Source of the DNA: Nocardia sp. NBC_00565
Lineage (GTDB): Bacteria; Actinomycetota; Actinomycetes; Mycobacteriales; Mycobacteriaceae
Assembly: GCF_036345915.1 (NCBI RefSeq)
Contig: NZ_CP107785.1
Span: 3,596,001 to 3,660,000, forward strand
Length of the DNA stretch: 64,000 bases
Direction of reading: 5' to 3'
Shown here: positions 9,670-18,918 of the stretch, in pieces
Layout of the letters: every line of letters starts with the position of its first letter
Numbering within the stretch: the first letter of the stretch is position 1
Translations under genes and position numbers: made by a program
The notes under the pieces: model-generated
What the model was told of the DNA's origin: nothing
Seen by the model: only the letters and a program-made list of their open reading frames with translations
Databases searched by the model: none

Positions 9670-10142
9670 GTCCCTTGCCGCGTGACGCCGGGACAGACCC
9701 GCATCTGGACTTCGTCGACGAGACCGGCATCCAGCAGGGCGTGCATGAGGCTCGAGCTCCCCCACAGCCAGATGTTCTTGCCGCTCTGCTCCTCGAGCTC
9801 CCGGATGGTGGCGGCCGGGTCGCGCGTCACGGTCGCGGCGGGAAAGTCGCCGCAGGGGGCGTCATCCAGTTTCGACGAGGCGACGAACTTGGTGAGGTTG
9901 TTGAGCTTCTCGCCGTACTCGCCCTGTTCATCGGCGTACGGCCAGTAGTCCTTGGCCTGGGCGTAGGTATTCGCGCCGAGAATCATCGCGTCGACCGAGT
10001 CGATGACCCCCATCACGCTGTCCTTGAACGCACTGTTGGTGGTATCGGAAAAGGGCTCCCCCCGACACGAAGCTCAGTCCGCCGTCTTCCTCCGCGGCGA
10101 GCTGTCTACGGTAACCCACCGCTGGACTATGAGCTTTCGCAT
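9670..10142 (-). pseudogene. dihydrofolate reductase / RibD-C family fragment with frameshifts
   Basis: Reading leftward from ATG at 10142, three frames are needed to follow one RibD-C/DHFR-family protein. MRKLIVQRWVTVDS comes first, then AAEEDGGLSFVSGG, then EPFSDTTNSAFKDS joining VMGVIDSVDAMILGANTYAQ, ending with GLVDEVQMRVCP. One shift sits in the six-G run of the GGGGGGAG stretch. A further shift gives PASRGKG before homology stops at the GNAT fragment. Such proteins normally have about 190 residues and reduce pteridine- or riboflavin-type substrates; this copy cannot be functional as read. Confidence 0.75.
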
Positions 10143-10394
10143 AGCGGTGATTCTCCTTCGTCGCGCGGCTCGTTATGGCCGCTCTGTCCCTGGGACGGAG
10201 CCAGCGCTACGTTCTCGACATCCGCCAAGCGTGACAAGTGAACGGCTGCGAAAAATCCGGATCGCCGCCGCCGCGATCGTCCGCGATCTCACTACAGCCG
10301 CCTATCGCGCGTTCGGCGAACGAGACACGTTGCGGCTCAAAACATCCGATATTGCCGATGAGCGAGCGGTCGGTCGCCGGGTAGATCCTGCGTG

Positions 10395-10832
10395 TCAGCG
10401 CTCTCGCTCCAGCTGGGCGAGCCGGGTGAGGGCGGGCAGCGCGGCGGCGAGTGCCCGACGGTGTGCGGGGCTCAACTCGGAGACCATCGGAACCAGGTAC
10501 CGGACCCGGTCGTCGTGGCGGGTTTGCCGCACCTGCCGGCCTGCCTCGGTGAGGTGCACGATGACGGCCCGTCCATCGCCAGGGTCACGGCGGCGCAGCA
10601 CAAGCCCGTCGCGCTCCAAGCGCGCGATGAGTTGAGTGATGCCCGGCTGGGTCAGGTGCTCGGTCTCGGTCAGATCGGTCAGCCGCGCGGGGCCCCGGTG
10701 AGCCAGGGTGTCGAGCACCGACAGTGTGGTGAACGGCAGCTTCTCCTGTACCGGGATGCGGATGTAGACGCGGTTGAAGTCCTCGATTACCGCGGCGAAG
10801 GCGTCCACGTCGAAATCGTCGATGTCGTCCAC
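10395..10832 (-). CDS. MarR-family transcriptional regulator
   Basis: The 145-residue protein has the MarR winged-helix layout: a helical N terminus, a recognition region LTDLTETEHLTQPGITQLIARLERDGLV, the wing RRRDPGDGRAVIVHLTEAG, and a C-terminal dimerisation helix. Members are usually repressors released by small aromatic or lipophilic ligands. It is divergent from the epoxide hydrolase. The gap between the two genes contains three AT-rich palindromes, which are likely its operators, so it should control both itself and the hydrolase. Confidence 0.9.
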   Translation of the reverse strand: MDDIDDFDVDAFAAVIEDFNRVYIRIPVQEKLPFTTLSVLDTLAHRGPARLTDLTETEHLTQPGITQLIARLERDGLVLRRRDPGDGRAVIVHLTEAGRQVRQTRHDDRVRYLVPMVSELSPAHRRALAAALPALTRLAQLERER

Positions 10833-10851
10833 ACGAACAACTATATCCTGG

Positions 10852-10891
10852 ACTTATATAAGTTGCTTAAATAAGCCACTTATATAAAGTG
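10852..10891. promoter_or_regulatory. three adjacent AT-rich palindromes, putative MarR operators
   Basis: The divergent promoter holds ACTTATATAAGT (10852-10863, perfect palindrome), GCTTAAATAAGC (10865-10876, 5-bp arms around AA) and CACTTATATAAAGTG (10877-10891, near-palindrome). They share the core CTTA-AT-TAAG and are strongly AT-rich against a GC-rich background. Position between a MarR gene and its divergent target is typical for operators. Confidence 0.65.
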
Positions 10892-10917
10892 GGACACCAA
10901 ACGGCTCAGGAGGCCAG

Positions 10918-12159
10918 ATGAGCGACAGAACCCACGATGCCCGACCGTTCCCCTTGACGCCGACGAAGATTCACGTCCCCGACAGCGTGCTCACCGACCT
11001 GCGGCAGCGCCTGGATCTGACCCGCCTGCCCGACGATGTCGGCAATGAAGACTGGTATTACGGCGTGCCTCACAGCTATCTCCAGGAGCTCGTGGACTAC
11101 TGGCGCAGCGGATACGACTGGCGCGCAGCCGAAGCCGAGATCAACACCTACCAGCATTTCAAGGTCGAAATAGACCGTGTACCAGTGCATTTCATGCGCA
11201 GGCCCGGCGTCGGTCCGGATCCGACGCCACTGATTCTGACACATGGCTGGCCCTGGACGTTCTGGCACTGGTCCAAGGTCGCCGACTTGCTGGCGGATCC
11301 GGGGGCGCACGGCGGTGATCCGGCCGAGGCGTTCGACGTGATCGTGCCCTCGTTTCCCGGCTTCGGGTTCTCCAGCCCGCTGGAGAACCGCCCGGATGTG
11401 AACTTCTGGAAGGTCGCCGACCTCTGGCACACGCTCATGACCGATGTTCTGGGCTACGAGAAATACGGTGCCGCCGGCTGCGACGTGGGCGCGCTGGTCA
11501 CCGCGCAGCTCGGCCACAAGTACGCCGACGAGTTGTATGCCATCCACATCGGATCCGGACTGAAACTCACCCTGTTCAACGGCGATCGCGCCTGGGACTT
11601 CAGCGGCGGACTGCCGATTCCCGACGGCCTGCCCGCCGAGGTACGCGCACGAATCGTGGAGCTGGACAAGCGTTTCGCCGTCCACCTGGCCGCACACCTC
11701 CTCGCCCCCAGCACCCTCGCCCACGCCCTGTCCGATTCCCCGGCGGGCATGCTGGCATGGATCCTGGAACGTTGGTTCAAATGGAGCGACAACGGCGGCG
11801 ACATCGAAACCGTGTTCAGCAGAGACGATCTCCTCACGCACGCCACGATCTACTGGGCCACCAACACCATCGGCACCTCGATACGCCTCTACGCCAACCA
11901 CAACCGCTACCCCTGGACGCCTTCCCACGACCGTCTCCCGGTCGTGCAGGCCCCCACCGGCATCACCTTCGTGGGCTACGAGAACCCACCCGGCATCAGC
12001 ACCGCCCAACGCGTCGAACACTTCCGCGCCAGCGACCGCGCCCCGTGGTACAACCACGTCAACCTCACCGTCCACGACCACGGCGGCCACTTCATTCCCT
12101 GGGAAATCCCCGACCAATGGACCGGCGACCTACGCCGCACCTTCCGGGGACGGCGCTGA
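10918..12159 (+). CDS. epoxide hydrolase (EHN-type alpha/beta hydrolase)
   Basis: The 413-residue protein begins with an epoxide hydrolase N-terminal domain (residues 10-110, including DLRQRLDLTRLPDD). The alpha/beta hydrolase core follows, with oxyanion motif HGWPW at 109-113, nucleophile elbow GCDVG with Asp189, and catalytic His in VHDHGGHFIPWE near the end. An Asp rather than Ser nucleophile is diagnostic of epoxide hydrolases over esterases. The enzyme would open an epoxide to a diol in the cytosol. AGGAGG at 10908-10913 supports the ATG. Divergent transcription from a MarR regulator suggests induction by the substrate or a related xenobiotic. Confidence 0.9.
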   Translation: MSDRTHDARPFPLTPTKIHVPDSVLTDLRQRLDLTRLPDDVGNEDWYYGVPHSYLQELVDYWRSGYDWRAAEAEINTYQHFKVEIDRVPVHFMRRPGVGPDPTPLILTHGWPWTFWHWSKVADLLADPGAHGGDPAEAFDVIVPSFPGFGFSSPLENRPDVNFWKVADLWHTLMTDVLGYEKYGAAGCDVGALVTAQLGHKYADELYAIHIGSGLKLTLFNGDRAWDFSGGLPIPDGLPAEVRARIVELDKRFAVHLAAHLLAPSTLAHALSDSPAGMLAWILERWFKWSDNGGDIETVFSRDDLLTHATIYWATNTIGTSIRLYANHNRYPWTPSHDRLPVVQAPTGITFVGYENPPGISTAQRVEHFRASDRAPWYNHVNLTVHDHGGHFIPWEIPDQWTGDLRRTFRGRR

Positions 12160-12270
12160 CACGCAACAAACTCAGCACCAGGCGAATACCCGCTCATGGC
12201 TCCCCTCTCGTGTCAAGGCACGGTCGGCGGGACCCGGCCGAGGAGCGTGGATAGCGGATAACATGCGGTG

Positions 12271-12759
12271 ATGGAGTGCGACTGTGGCCAGGAAGCAGAC
12301 CAGGGCACGGAAGTATCCCTGGGCGCTCCGGGCGACGGAACGTGGGCTCGGCTGTGGAACCGGGTCGACCCTTGGGGCGATGACTCGATCCAGGTGTGCG
12401 TTCAGATCGGGGCTCCCGGGCTACTGGCCGCTGTGCACCAAGTGACACTGACCGTTATGGGCGAGAGCGATCTGGTCTGGTTCTTCGACGACCTGGCTGG
12501 CAACTTCACTGGCTGGGACGGTGCCCGCGTCTGGGAGAGCATGGACCACGACCTACGGGTTGAGGCGGTCTTCGCCTCTCGGGGCTATGTAAGCCTGACG
12601 TGGACAGTCACGCCGTGGCGGCAAAAGGACGGCAACTGGACGGCCTCGACAACCGTTGTACTCGAGGCGGGTGAACAGATGCTGCAGCTTGCCAGGAACC
12701 TCAACCGGTTCCTGGGCCCACCTGCCCCAGGGGAGCTCAGCCCCGGCACGACACGTTGA
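12271..12759 (+). CDS. hypothetical protein, DUF6228-like
   Basis: A 162-residue protein rich in Trp, with a central pattern WFFDDLAGNFTGWDGARVWE followed by alternating strands (EAVFASRGYVSLTWTVTP) and a C-terminal helix. This layout resembles the uncharacterised DUF6228 family of actinobacterial cytosolic proteins, often found next to toxin or immunity-type genes. The ATG at 12271 is preferred to the GTG directly before it. It is not obviously linked to the epoxide hydrolase upstream. The family match rests on pattern memory only. Confidence 0.6.
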   Translation: MECDCGQEADQGTEVSLGAPGDGTWARLWNRVDPWGDDSIQVCVQIGAPGLLAAVHQVTLTVMGESDLVWFFDDLAGNFTGWDGARVWESMDHDLRVEAVFASRGYVSLTWTVTPWRQKDGNWTASTTVVLEAGEQMLQLARNLNRFLGPPAPGELSPGTTR

Positions 12760-13117
12760 AACGCCGATCAACCGTTTCTACGGCGCGACGAAGCTGCGCA
12801 GCAGCACGGCGAGCACGATCATGATCAGGACCGCTGGAACACGATTGTGCAGTCGTGCGTCATCGCATCCTGGAAGTCGGCGGCCAGCCCATCGCTCGAA
12901 ACCGTTGGCGCACCTACCTGACTCACGCCGGAGACCGTGGCGAGTACCAACACGGTAGGCGGTGAGCTGGTCGTTTTCGGGCGGCGCCGGTTGTCGAACG
13001 CAACAGCACTTGTGACGGCTGAGTGGCACCCGCAGGCAGCCCTTGACCAGTTCCTTGTTATAGCGCGTTAACGCCGGATCCCGCATCGCTACACCACCAC
13101 CCGACTTGCGGTGGGTG
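12760..13117. other. intergenic region with a short membrane-protein remnant
   Basis: On the minus strand about 12780-12850 reads VPAVLIMIVLAVLLRSFVAP then stop. This resembles the LLLRSLVAP helix of MMPL/RND transporters but is far too short to function. The rest of the gap shows no convincing gene. Confidence 0.35.
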
Positions 13118-13879
13118 TTAGGAGATCTTGCGGCGGTAAGTGTTCATGGCGAAGAGGTAGGCGACGATGAGGATGCCGACACACCAGGCCAGGGCGGTCC
13201 AGATGCCGGTGCCGACCGGCTGCTGTGTGAACAGGTCGCGGATGGTGTTGACGATGGAGGTTACCGGTTGGTGTTCGGCGAAGGCGCGTACCGGGCCGGG
13301 CATGGAGTCGGTGGGTACGAATGCCGAGCTGATGAACGGCAGGAATACCAGCGGGTAGGAGAACGCGCCCGCGCCGTCCACGGACTTCGCGGTGAGACCG
13401 GGGATGACCGCGAGCCACGTCAGCGCCAGGGTGAACAGGCCCAGGATGGCGGCGACCGCGAGCCAGGCCAATACTCCCGCGCCGGAGCGGAAACCCATGA
13501 GCAGGGCAACGAGCACGACGACCACGAGCGAGATCAGGTTGGCGACCAGCGAGGTCAGCACGTGCGCCCACAGGATGGACGAGCGTGCGATCGGCATGGA
13601 CTGGAATCGCTCGACGATGCCGTTGCTCATATCCATGAAGAGCCGGTATGCGGTGTAGGAGATGCCCGAAGCAATCGTGATGAGCAGAATGCCGGGCAGC
13701 AGGTAGGTCACATACGAATCCGTCCCTGTGTTGATCGCGCCGCCGAGCACGTAGACGAACAGCAGCATCATGGCGATCGGCGTGATCGCGGTCGTGATGA
13801 TGGTGTCCGCGCTGCGTGTGATGTGGCGCAGGGATCGTCCCAGCAGGTATGCGGTGTCGCCGAAGAAATGCGTGGTCAT
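13118..13879 (-). CDS. ABC-2 type transporter permease (DrrB-like)
   Basis: The 253-residue membrane protein has about six hydrophobic segments and the ABC-2 permease arrangement, including the central MARSSILWAHVL-type region (here MPIARSSILWAHVLTSL) and PTDSMPGPVRAFAEHQPVT near the last loop. That pattern is common to DrrB-like drug or lipid exporters. It overlaps the upstream ATPase gene by ATGA and is the last gene of a four-gene PadR-DUF1048-ATPase-permease operon. The complex probably exports a hydrophobic compound that also relieves PadR repression. Confidence 0.9.
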   Translation of the reverse strand: MTTHFFGDTAYLLGRSLRHITRSADTIITTAITPIAMMLLFVYVLGGAINTGTDSYVTYLLPGILLITIASGISYTAYRLFMDMSNGIVERFQSMPIARSSILWAHVLTSLVANLISLVVVVLVALLMGFRSGAGVLAWLAVAAILGLFTLALTWLAVIPGLTAKSVDGAGAFSYPLVFLPFISSAFVPTDSMPGPVRAFAEHQPVTSIVNTIRDLFTQQPVGTGIWTALAWCVGILIVAYLFAMNTYRRKIS

Positions 13880-14688
13880 CGTTGTTCCTTGCTCATCCGT
13901 GCCGATGCTGCGGCATCGCCGTCCTTGCCTTCGTCACCGACGATGGCGAAGAAGACGTCCTCGAGGGTCGGCTGCTTCTCGACGTACTCGACCTTGGCCG
14001 GCGGGAGGAGTTGCTTGAGTTCGGCGAGGGTGCCGTTCACGATGATCCGGCCCTCGTGCAGGATCGCGATCCGGTCGGCGAGTTGTTCGGCCTCGTCGAG
14101 ATACTGCGTCGTGAGCAGCACCGTGGTGCCGTGCTCGGCGAGTTCCTTGACGGTCTGCCACACCTCGATGCGCGCCTGGGGGTCGAGCCCGGTCGTGGGC
14201 TCGTCGAGGAAGATGACCGACGGATTCCCGATGAGGCTCATGGCGATGTCGAGGCGGCGGCGCATGCCACCCGAATACGTCGACACCTTCCGCGTGGCCG
14301 CGTCGGTCAGCGAAAAACGCTCGAGCAGGTCATCCGCGATCCGGCCCGGGTCCTTCAAGCGCCGCAAGTGGGCGATCAGCACGAGATTCTCACGCCCGCT
14401 GAGGATTTCGTCGACGGCGGCGAATTGTCCGGTGAGGCTGATGGACTCCCGCACGTTCGCCGGTTGCGTGGCGACGTCGAAGCCGTTGACGCCTGCCGTT
14501 CCCGCGTCGGCACCGAGTAGCGTGGACAGGATTTTCACGACCGTGGTCTTGCCCGCCCCGTTCGAGCCGAGCAATGCGAAAATGCTTCCCCGCGCCACAT
14601 CGAAGTCCACGCCGCGCAGCACATGCAGCTCCTTGTAGGACTTCTCCAGACCCTGCACATGGATCGCCGGAGCTTGCCGTGTCGTCAT
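13876..14688 (-). CDS. ABC transporter ATP-binding protein (DrrA-like)
   Basis: The 270-residue ATPase shows Walker A GSNGAGKTT, signature YSGGMRRR, Walker B VIFLDEPTTGLD and a C-terminal extension as in daunorubicin-resistance DrrA proteins (LKQLLPPAKVEYVEKQPTLEDVF). It energises the adjacent permease from the cytosolic side. Start and stop both overlap neighbours by four bases, so stoichiometry is set by coupled translation. Confidence 0.92.
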   Translation of the reverse strand: MTTRQAPAIHVQGLEKSYKELHVLRGVDFDVARGSIFALLGSNGAGKTTVVKILSTLLGADAGTAGVNGFDVATQPANVRESISLTGQFAAVDEILSGRENLVLIAHLRRLKDPGRIADDLLERFSLTDAATRKVSTYSGGMRRRLDIAMSLIGNPSVIFLDEPTTGLDPQARIEVWQTVKELAEHGTTVLLTTQYLDEAEQLADRIAILHEGRIIVNGTLAELKQLLPPAKVEYVEKQPTLEDVFFAIVGDEGKDGDAAASARMSKEQR

Positions 14689-15053
14689 CGACCGGCCCTG
14701 CCTTCATTTCCGGTGTCTTCTCCGGCTGCCCGGTCGATGGCGCTGATCAGCCGTTCCCGTTCGCGGTTGATCCACGACTCCTCCTGGTAGTTCCGGGCGA
14801 ACGCCTCGATGAACTCCACAGGGTCCTCCCCGACGACCGCGCGGATCGGGGTTCGGTCCGCCGCGCTCTGCTCGAACAGATCGACAAGGTCCTCGAACAG
14901 CGAAACGCCGCCACCCGATCCGAAGTAGTTCAGGTACCGCTCGCAAGCATCGACTGCCGTGCGATAGCTCTCGGGAAGCTGTTTCGCGCGCGCCTTGTAC
15001 TGCCACCACCGCCGCTTGTCGCCGATGTCGCCGATCACCTTTTCAATGAACAT
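14685..15053 (-). CDS. DUF1048 family protein
   Basis: This 122-residue helical protein begins MFIEKVIGDIGDKRRWWQYK and contains LPESYRTAVDACERYLNYFG, the layout of DUF1048, a small family that almost always sits between a PadR regulator and an ABC exporter. Its role is unknown; it may modulate the transporter or the regulator. It starts 2 bp after the PadR stop and its own stop overlaps the ATPase start. Confidence 0.85.
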   Translation of the reverse strand: MFIEKVIGDIGDKRRWWQYKARAKQLPESYRTAVDACERYLNYFGSGGGVSLFEDLVDLFEQSAADRTPIRAVVGEDPVEFIEAFARNYQEESWINRERERLISAIDRAAGEDTGNEGRAGR

Positions 15054-15055
15054 GA

Positions 15056-15385
15056 TTATTTGCCTCCTTCGTGGAGCTGTTCGAGCCGTTCGGAGAGGAA
15101 GCTCCAGGTCCTCCAGAACTCGTCGAGATATTCCTGTCCCTGCGCGTTGAGGGAATACACCTTGCGCGGCGGCCCCTTCTCCGACGGGACCTTCTCCACG
15201 TCGACCAGGCCCCTTTTCTCGATCCTGACGAGCAGGGCGTAGACGGTGCCTTCGGCGATGTCGGAGAAGCCCTGATCCCGCAGCCACGCCGTGATTTCGT
15301 AGCCGTACGCGGGCCGCACGAACAAGATCGCGAGGACGATGCCTTCCAACGTGCCCTTGAGCATTTCCGTTATCTGCTTGCCCAT
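15056..15385 (-). CDS. PadR-family transcriptional regulator
   Basis: The 109-residue protein has the PadR winged helix: LKGTLEGIVLAILFVRPAYGYEI, IAEGTVYALLVRIEKRGLV, a wing EKGPPRKVYSLNAQG and a C-terminal dimer helix. PadR proteins of this short class repress the multidrug-type exporter in the same operon and are released by the exported compound. GGAGG precedes the start. An imperfect inverted repeat upstream is the likely operator. Confidence 0.92.
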   Translation of the reverse strand: MGKQITEMLKGTLEGIVLAILFVRPAYGYEITAWLRDQGFSDIAEGTVYALLVRIEKRGLVDVEKVPSEKGPPRKVYSLNAQGQEYLDEFWRTWSFLSERLEQLHEGGK

Positions 15386-15400
15386 GGACCACCTCCTTGC

Positions 15401-15446
15401 GCTACTCAGTGCTACTGACTACTGGTAGATAGTAACACTGAATAGT
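15401..15446. promoter_or_regulatory. putative PadR operator/promoter
   Basis: Upstream of the PadR operon, GCTACTCAGTG (15401-15411) is repeated in inverted form as CACTGAATAGT (15436-15446), matching at 9 of 11 positions. The AT-rich spacer contains further CTACT/AGTA steps. It overlaps the expected promoter. Confidence 0.45.
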
Positions 15447-15640
15447 GGCGGCGCAAGCTGGTTGTCATGAATTCCGACATCGGTTCGTCCATCTCGGTTC
15501 GTGGTGTAGAGGGCGGCGCTGCCGTTGGTGGCGGCCTTGTGGGGCGAGCCGGTGGCATCAGCGGCGGCCATCAGCGAGACGGCGCCGTACGCGGCGGTCC
15601 GCAGGGTGGTCTTGTTCTGGTCGGTGAGGGTGATGGACAT
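15419..15640 (-). pseudogene. small protein, probably 3'-truncated
   Basis: Reading leftward from 15640, a strong ribosome site (AAGGAG nine bases before ATG) starts MSITLTDQNKTTLRTAAYGA and continues through VSLMAAADATGSPHKAATNG, a well-formed helical start. Downstream the sequence (ALYTTNRDGRTDVG) looks unrelated and stops after 73 residues within the PadR promoter region. I read this as the intact start of a longer actinobacterial protein whose 3' part was lost. A functional short protein is not excluded. Confidence 0.5.
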
Positions 15641-15725
15641 GGTGATGTGCTCCTTGAAATCTGTTGTGATTGAATCGAATTGAACGGACGATGGTGGAAC
15701 GCGGTCGGGTTGGTGCCCGGGGTAT

Positions 15726-16549
15726 TCAGATCGACGAAACCTCCTGGTCGAGGGCGGCGACCTCGCGTGCGGCGTCGGCGACGGCGCGGAAGTCCTTGCG
15801 CAGGATGTGGTCGTGGTTGCTGGCGACCTTCGCGCTGATCTGGATGTTCGGGTTGCGGACAGTCACCGCATCGAGGCCGGCGCGAATCCGTTCCTGCTCA
15901 TCACCTTTGCTTCCGAACGACGACCCCGAAGCAACCACATACCGCGCCGGGACAGCGATGTTGTCCAGCACCGGACCCAGCTCGCTCTCGCGGGCGAGCC
16001 AACCGAGCTCGATGTTGCAGTCCGCCTGCTGCGCGGCGCTCAGCCGCGGGGTCAGGCCCGTCGGGCGCAGCAGCGGCGTGAACCAGCCCAACCGCTTGAA
16101 CAGCTTCCGGATCCGCGCCTCCATGGCCTCGTCCATCCAGTCATACGGCTGCGCGCCCTCGACCAGGACCGCGCCCACGGCACGGTCAGGATTGCGGCTG
16201 GCCCAGTGCGCCGCGACGAACGCCCCGTAGGACCAGCCCACCACCAGCACCCGGTCCACCCCCTGGCCGCCAGAACGGCATCGACGTCGCGCACGCACGC
16301 CTCGAAGGAATAGTCGGCCGAGGTCTTCGACTTCTTGCCGCGGGCCCGCTCGTCGTAGGTGATGTGCCGAAAGCCGGGACCAAGCTCGGCGATGACCTTC
16401 CGCCAGTACCCCTGAGTGGCGAACTGGCCATTGAGGTAGACCACCGGGATGCCGGAACCGCCGGTGTCGGTGACGGCCAGGGCCGTATCGTCGACCGACA
16501 CCATGCCGGTCCAGGTCGAGCTGGTCGAGGAAGTGCTGTTGTTCGTCAT
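15726..16549 (-). pseudogene. alpha/beta hydrolase disrupted by a one-base frameshift
   Basis: Two frames together encode a single alpha/beta hydrolase of about 275 residues. The first part (from ATG 16549) has AVTDTGGSGIPVVYLNGQFA and the HITYDERARGKK strand. The second has the nucleophile elbow VVGWSYGAFVAAHWASRNPD and the C-terminal catalytic His in VASNHDHILRKDF. They would join if one more base were present in the C5 run at 16259-16263 (G5 on the coding strand). Everything else looks intact, so the lesion is recent, a phase variant, or a sequencing error. Confidence 0.75.
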
Positions 16550-16739
16550 GCCAGTAACTATCAGCGTCTGGCCTGACACCACCCTGTCACCGACCTGACA
16601 CGACCACTGAGACGGTGCACTACCAGATCACCAGGCGGGAGATATTGTCAAGAACCTGTGGATCGGCACGTTTCAGGCGACCTCCGTCCCGGAGATTTCG
16701 GTCGGGTATTTGAAGAACTAGAGCAGCACGTCGAGACAA

Positions 16740-18749
16740 CTACTCCCCGCCAGGATGCGAACCCGTTATGCCTCTTCGTATTTCGCCGGGACTGTGCTCC
16801 TCGCGCGACAGGTCTCGCCGGTTCGAGGACTGCAACTGCCATGGCACGCTGGTCACCATCACGCCCGGTTCGAACAGCAGTCGGGCTTTCAATCGGAGCG
16901 AGCTCTGGTTGTGCAGCAGGTTCTCCCACCATCGGCCGACGACGTATTCCGGGATGAAGATACTGATGACATCGCGGGGGCCGGCCTTACGCAAGCGTTT
17001 CGTGTAATCCAGGACCGGGCGCGTGATCTCGCGATACGGCGACTCGACCACTATCAGCGGAATGATCACGTTGTGGCGCTCCCAATCCTGGCTCAGCAGG
17101 CGGGTTTCGGCGTCGTCCACGTTGACGGTGATCGCGGTGAGGGTATCCGGTCGGGTGGCACGCGCGAACTGCACGGCACGCCGCGACGCCTTGGTCCAGC
17201 CCGATACCAGCACTACCGCATGCACCCGGGGTGGCAGTGTTTCCTCGTCGCCGTCCTCGACGGTGAGTTCGGCGCGAACCCTCGTGTAGTGGCGGTGGAT
17301 CAGGTACATCAGCACGACCAGGACCGGGATTGCGATGACAACCAGGTACGCGCCGTGGGTGAATTTGGTGATCATGACGACGACGAGGACGACACCGGTG
17401 AAGCAGGCCCCGAACGCGTTGATCGCCCGCGCTTGGTGGATACGCCTGCGCTCGGCAGGTGTTGTGGCGTCGGCTAATTCGCGGTTCCAGTGCCGGACCA
17501 TGCCAGCCTGGCACAACGTGAACGAGGTGAACACACCGACGATGTAGAGCTGGATCAATCTGGTCGCCGAACCATCGAAGGCATAGATCAGCGTCCCCGC
17601 GATGACGGCGAGCAAGATGATGCCGTTGGAGAATGCCAGCCGGTCGCCGCGGGTGTGGAGCTGGCGTGGCATGTACCGATCCTGCGCCAGAATCGAATTC
17701 AGCAGCGGGAACCCGTTGTAGGCGGTGTTGGCCGCCAGGATCAGGATCAACGCGGTCATCACCATGAGGTAGTAGAAGGCGATGCTGTTGCCGCCGAATA
17801 CCGCCGCCGCGATCTGCGCGATCACCGTACGTTGTGGATCGGTGTGGCAGTCACCGGGGAAGCCGATCAGATCGCAGGCGTTCTCCGTGACACGGGTGTG
17901 GGAGATCATGGCCAGTGCGGTCACACCGGAGAACATCGCGATCGAGATGAGCCCCATCGCCGACATCGTGCGGGCCGCGTTGAGCGCCTTGGGTTTGCGG
18001 AACGCGGGCACACCGTTGGAGATTGCCTCGACACCGGTCAGGGCGGTACATCCGGAGGAGAACGCACGCAACACCAGGAAGGCCAGCGCCGCGGTGCTGA
18101 GGCCGACCTGCTCGGCGCGGATCTCATAGTGGGCGCTTTCGGCGACCGGTGCGTCCCCGAACAGCGCCTTGCCGAGACCGACGACGACCATGAGCATGAC
18201 CCCGGCGACGAACGCATACGTCGGCACCGCGAACGCGCGACCCGACTCCCGTACACCGCGCAGGTTCATCGCGGTCAGCAACGCGATGAACCCGATATTG
18301 ATCGCGACTCGATGCGCATTCAGGTCGGGCACCGCGGAGATGATGTTGTCCACTCCTGCCGCGATCGATACCGCCACGGTCATCACGTAGTCGACCAGCA
18401 ATGCCGCAGCCACCACCAACCCTGGGATCGGTCCCAGGTTCTTCGCGACTACTTCATAGGAGCCGCCGCCGGACGGATATGCCTGCACGACCTGCCGGTA
18501 GGACAGCACGACAACCGCGAGCAGGACGACGACCGCGCCGCCGACCCACGGTGCCATATGGATGTAGGCGAGCCCACCCAAGGTGAGGATGAGCAGAATC
18601 TCCTGCGTCGCATACGCCACCGACGACAAGGGGTCACTGGCAAAGATCGGCAGCGCCAGTCGCTTCGGCAGCAACGTCTCACCGAGCCGGTCACTACGAA
18701 ACGGGCGCCCGAGAACAAGACGCTTGACCACGTCGACCGGTGAAACCAC
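16740..18749 (-). CDS. APC-superfamily permease (KimA-like, amino acid or potassium transporter)
   Basis: The 669-residue protein has about twelve membrane helices in the first 460 residues, with the APC core motifs PIFASDPLSSVAYATQEILL and YRQVVQAYPSGGGSYEVV. A cytoplasmic C-terminal domain of about 180 residues follows (HAVVLVSGWTKASRRAVQFA). This arrangement resembles the KimA/YdaO group of high-affinity potassium importers and their mycobacterial relatives annotated as amino-acid permeases. The substrate cannot be assigned from sequence. It is monocistronic, with 300 bp or more of apparently degraded sequence upstream. Confidence 0.85.
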   Translation of the reverse strand: MVSPVDVVKRLVLGRPFRSDRLGETLLPKRLALPIFASDPLSSVAYATQEILLILTLGGLAYIHMAPWVGGAVVVLLAVVVLSYRQVVQAYPSGGGSYEVVAKNLGPIPGLVVAAALLVDYVMTVAVSIAAGVDNIISAVPDLNAHRVAINIGFIALLTAMNLRGVRESGRAFAVPTYAFVAGVMLMVVVGLGKALFGDAPVAESAHYEIRAEQVGLSTAALAFLVLRAFSSGCTALTGVEAISNGVPAFRKPKALNAARTMSAMGLISIAMFSGVTALAMISHTRVTENACDLIGFPGDCHTDPQRTVIAQIAAAVFGGNSIAFYYLMVMTALILILAANTAYNGFPLLNSILAQDRYMPRQLHTRGDRLAFSNGIILLAVIAGTLIYAFDGSATRLIQLYIVGVFTSFTLCQAGMVRHWNRELADATTPAERRRIHQARAINAFGACFTGVVLVVVMITKFTHGAYLVVIAIPVLVVLMYLIHRHYTRVRAELTVEDGDEETLPPRVHAVVLVSGWTKASRRAVQFARATRPDTLTAITVNVDDAETRLLSQDWERHNVIIPLIVVESPYREITRPVLDYTKRLRKAGPRDVISIFIPEYVVGRWWENLLHNQSSLRLKARLLFEPGVMVTSVPWQLQSSNRRDLSREEHSPGEIRRGITGSHPGGE

Positions 18750-18918
18750 GATAAGCGAGCCTATGGCCGACTCGTGGAATTCGGCCTACTCAGTGCCGTA
18801 GAGATTCCGTAAAGAAACTAGCGGAAATCCGCAAAATCGCATCAAGAACCGGGCCAGTCAGTGAATGTGCCGCTATTTTCCGCTATTTGATGTACGCCAC
18901 GACGAGGAGGCCGCCTCG

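Noticed and set aside
9998..12117. Long minus-strand open frame opposite the epoxide hydrolase
   Set aside because: It mirrors the codon periodicity of the hydrolase, is rich in Gly/Val/Glu without any motif, and has no ribosome site.
13106..14638. 510-codon plus-strand frame opposite the ABC genes
   Set aside because: No family motif and poor composition; the real genes on the other strand have all ABC motifs.
17490..18743. 417-codon plus-strand frame opposite the APC transporter
   Set aside because: Extremely Arg/Asp/His-rich with no hydrophobic core, as expected for antisense of membrane helices.
18750..18918. c-di-AMP (ydaO-type) riboswitch before the KimA-like transporter
   Set aside because: Would make sense for this transporter family, but I could not find the conserved ydaO core sequence here.
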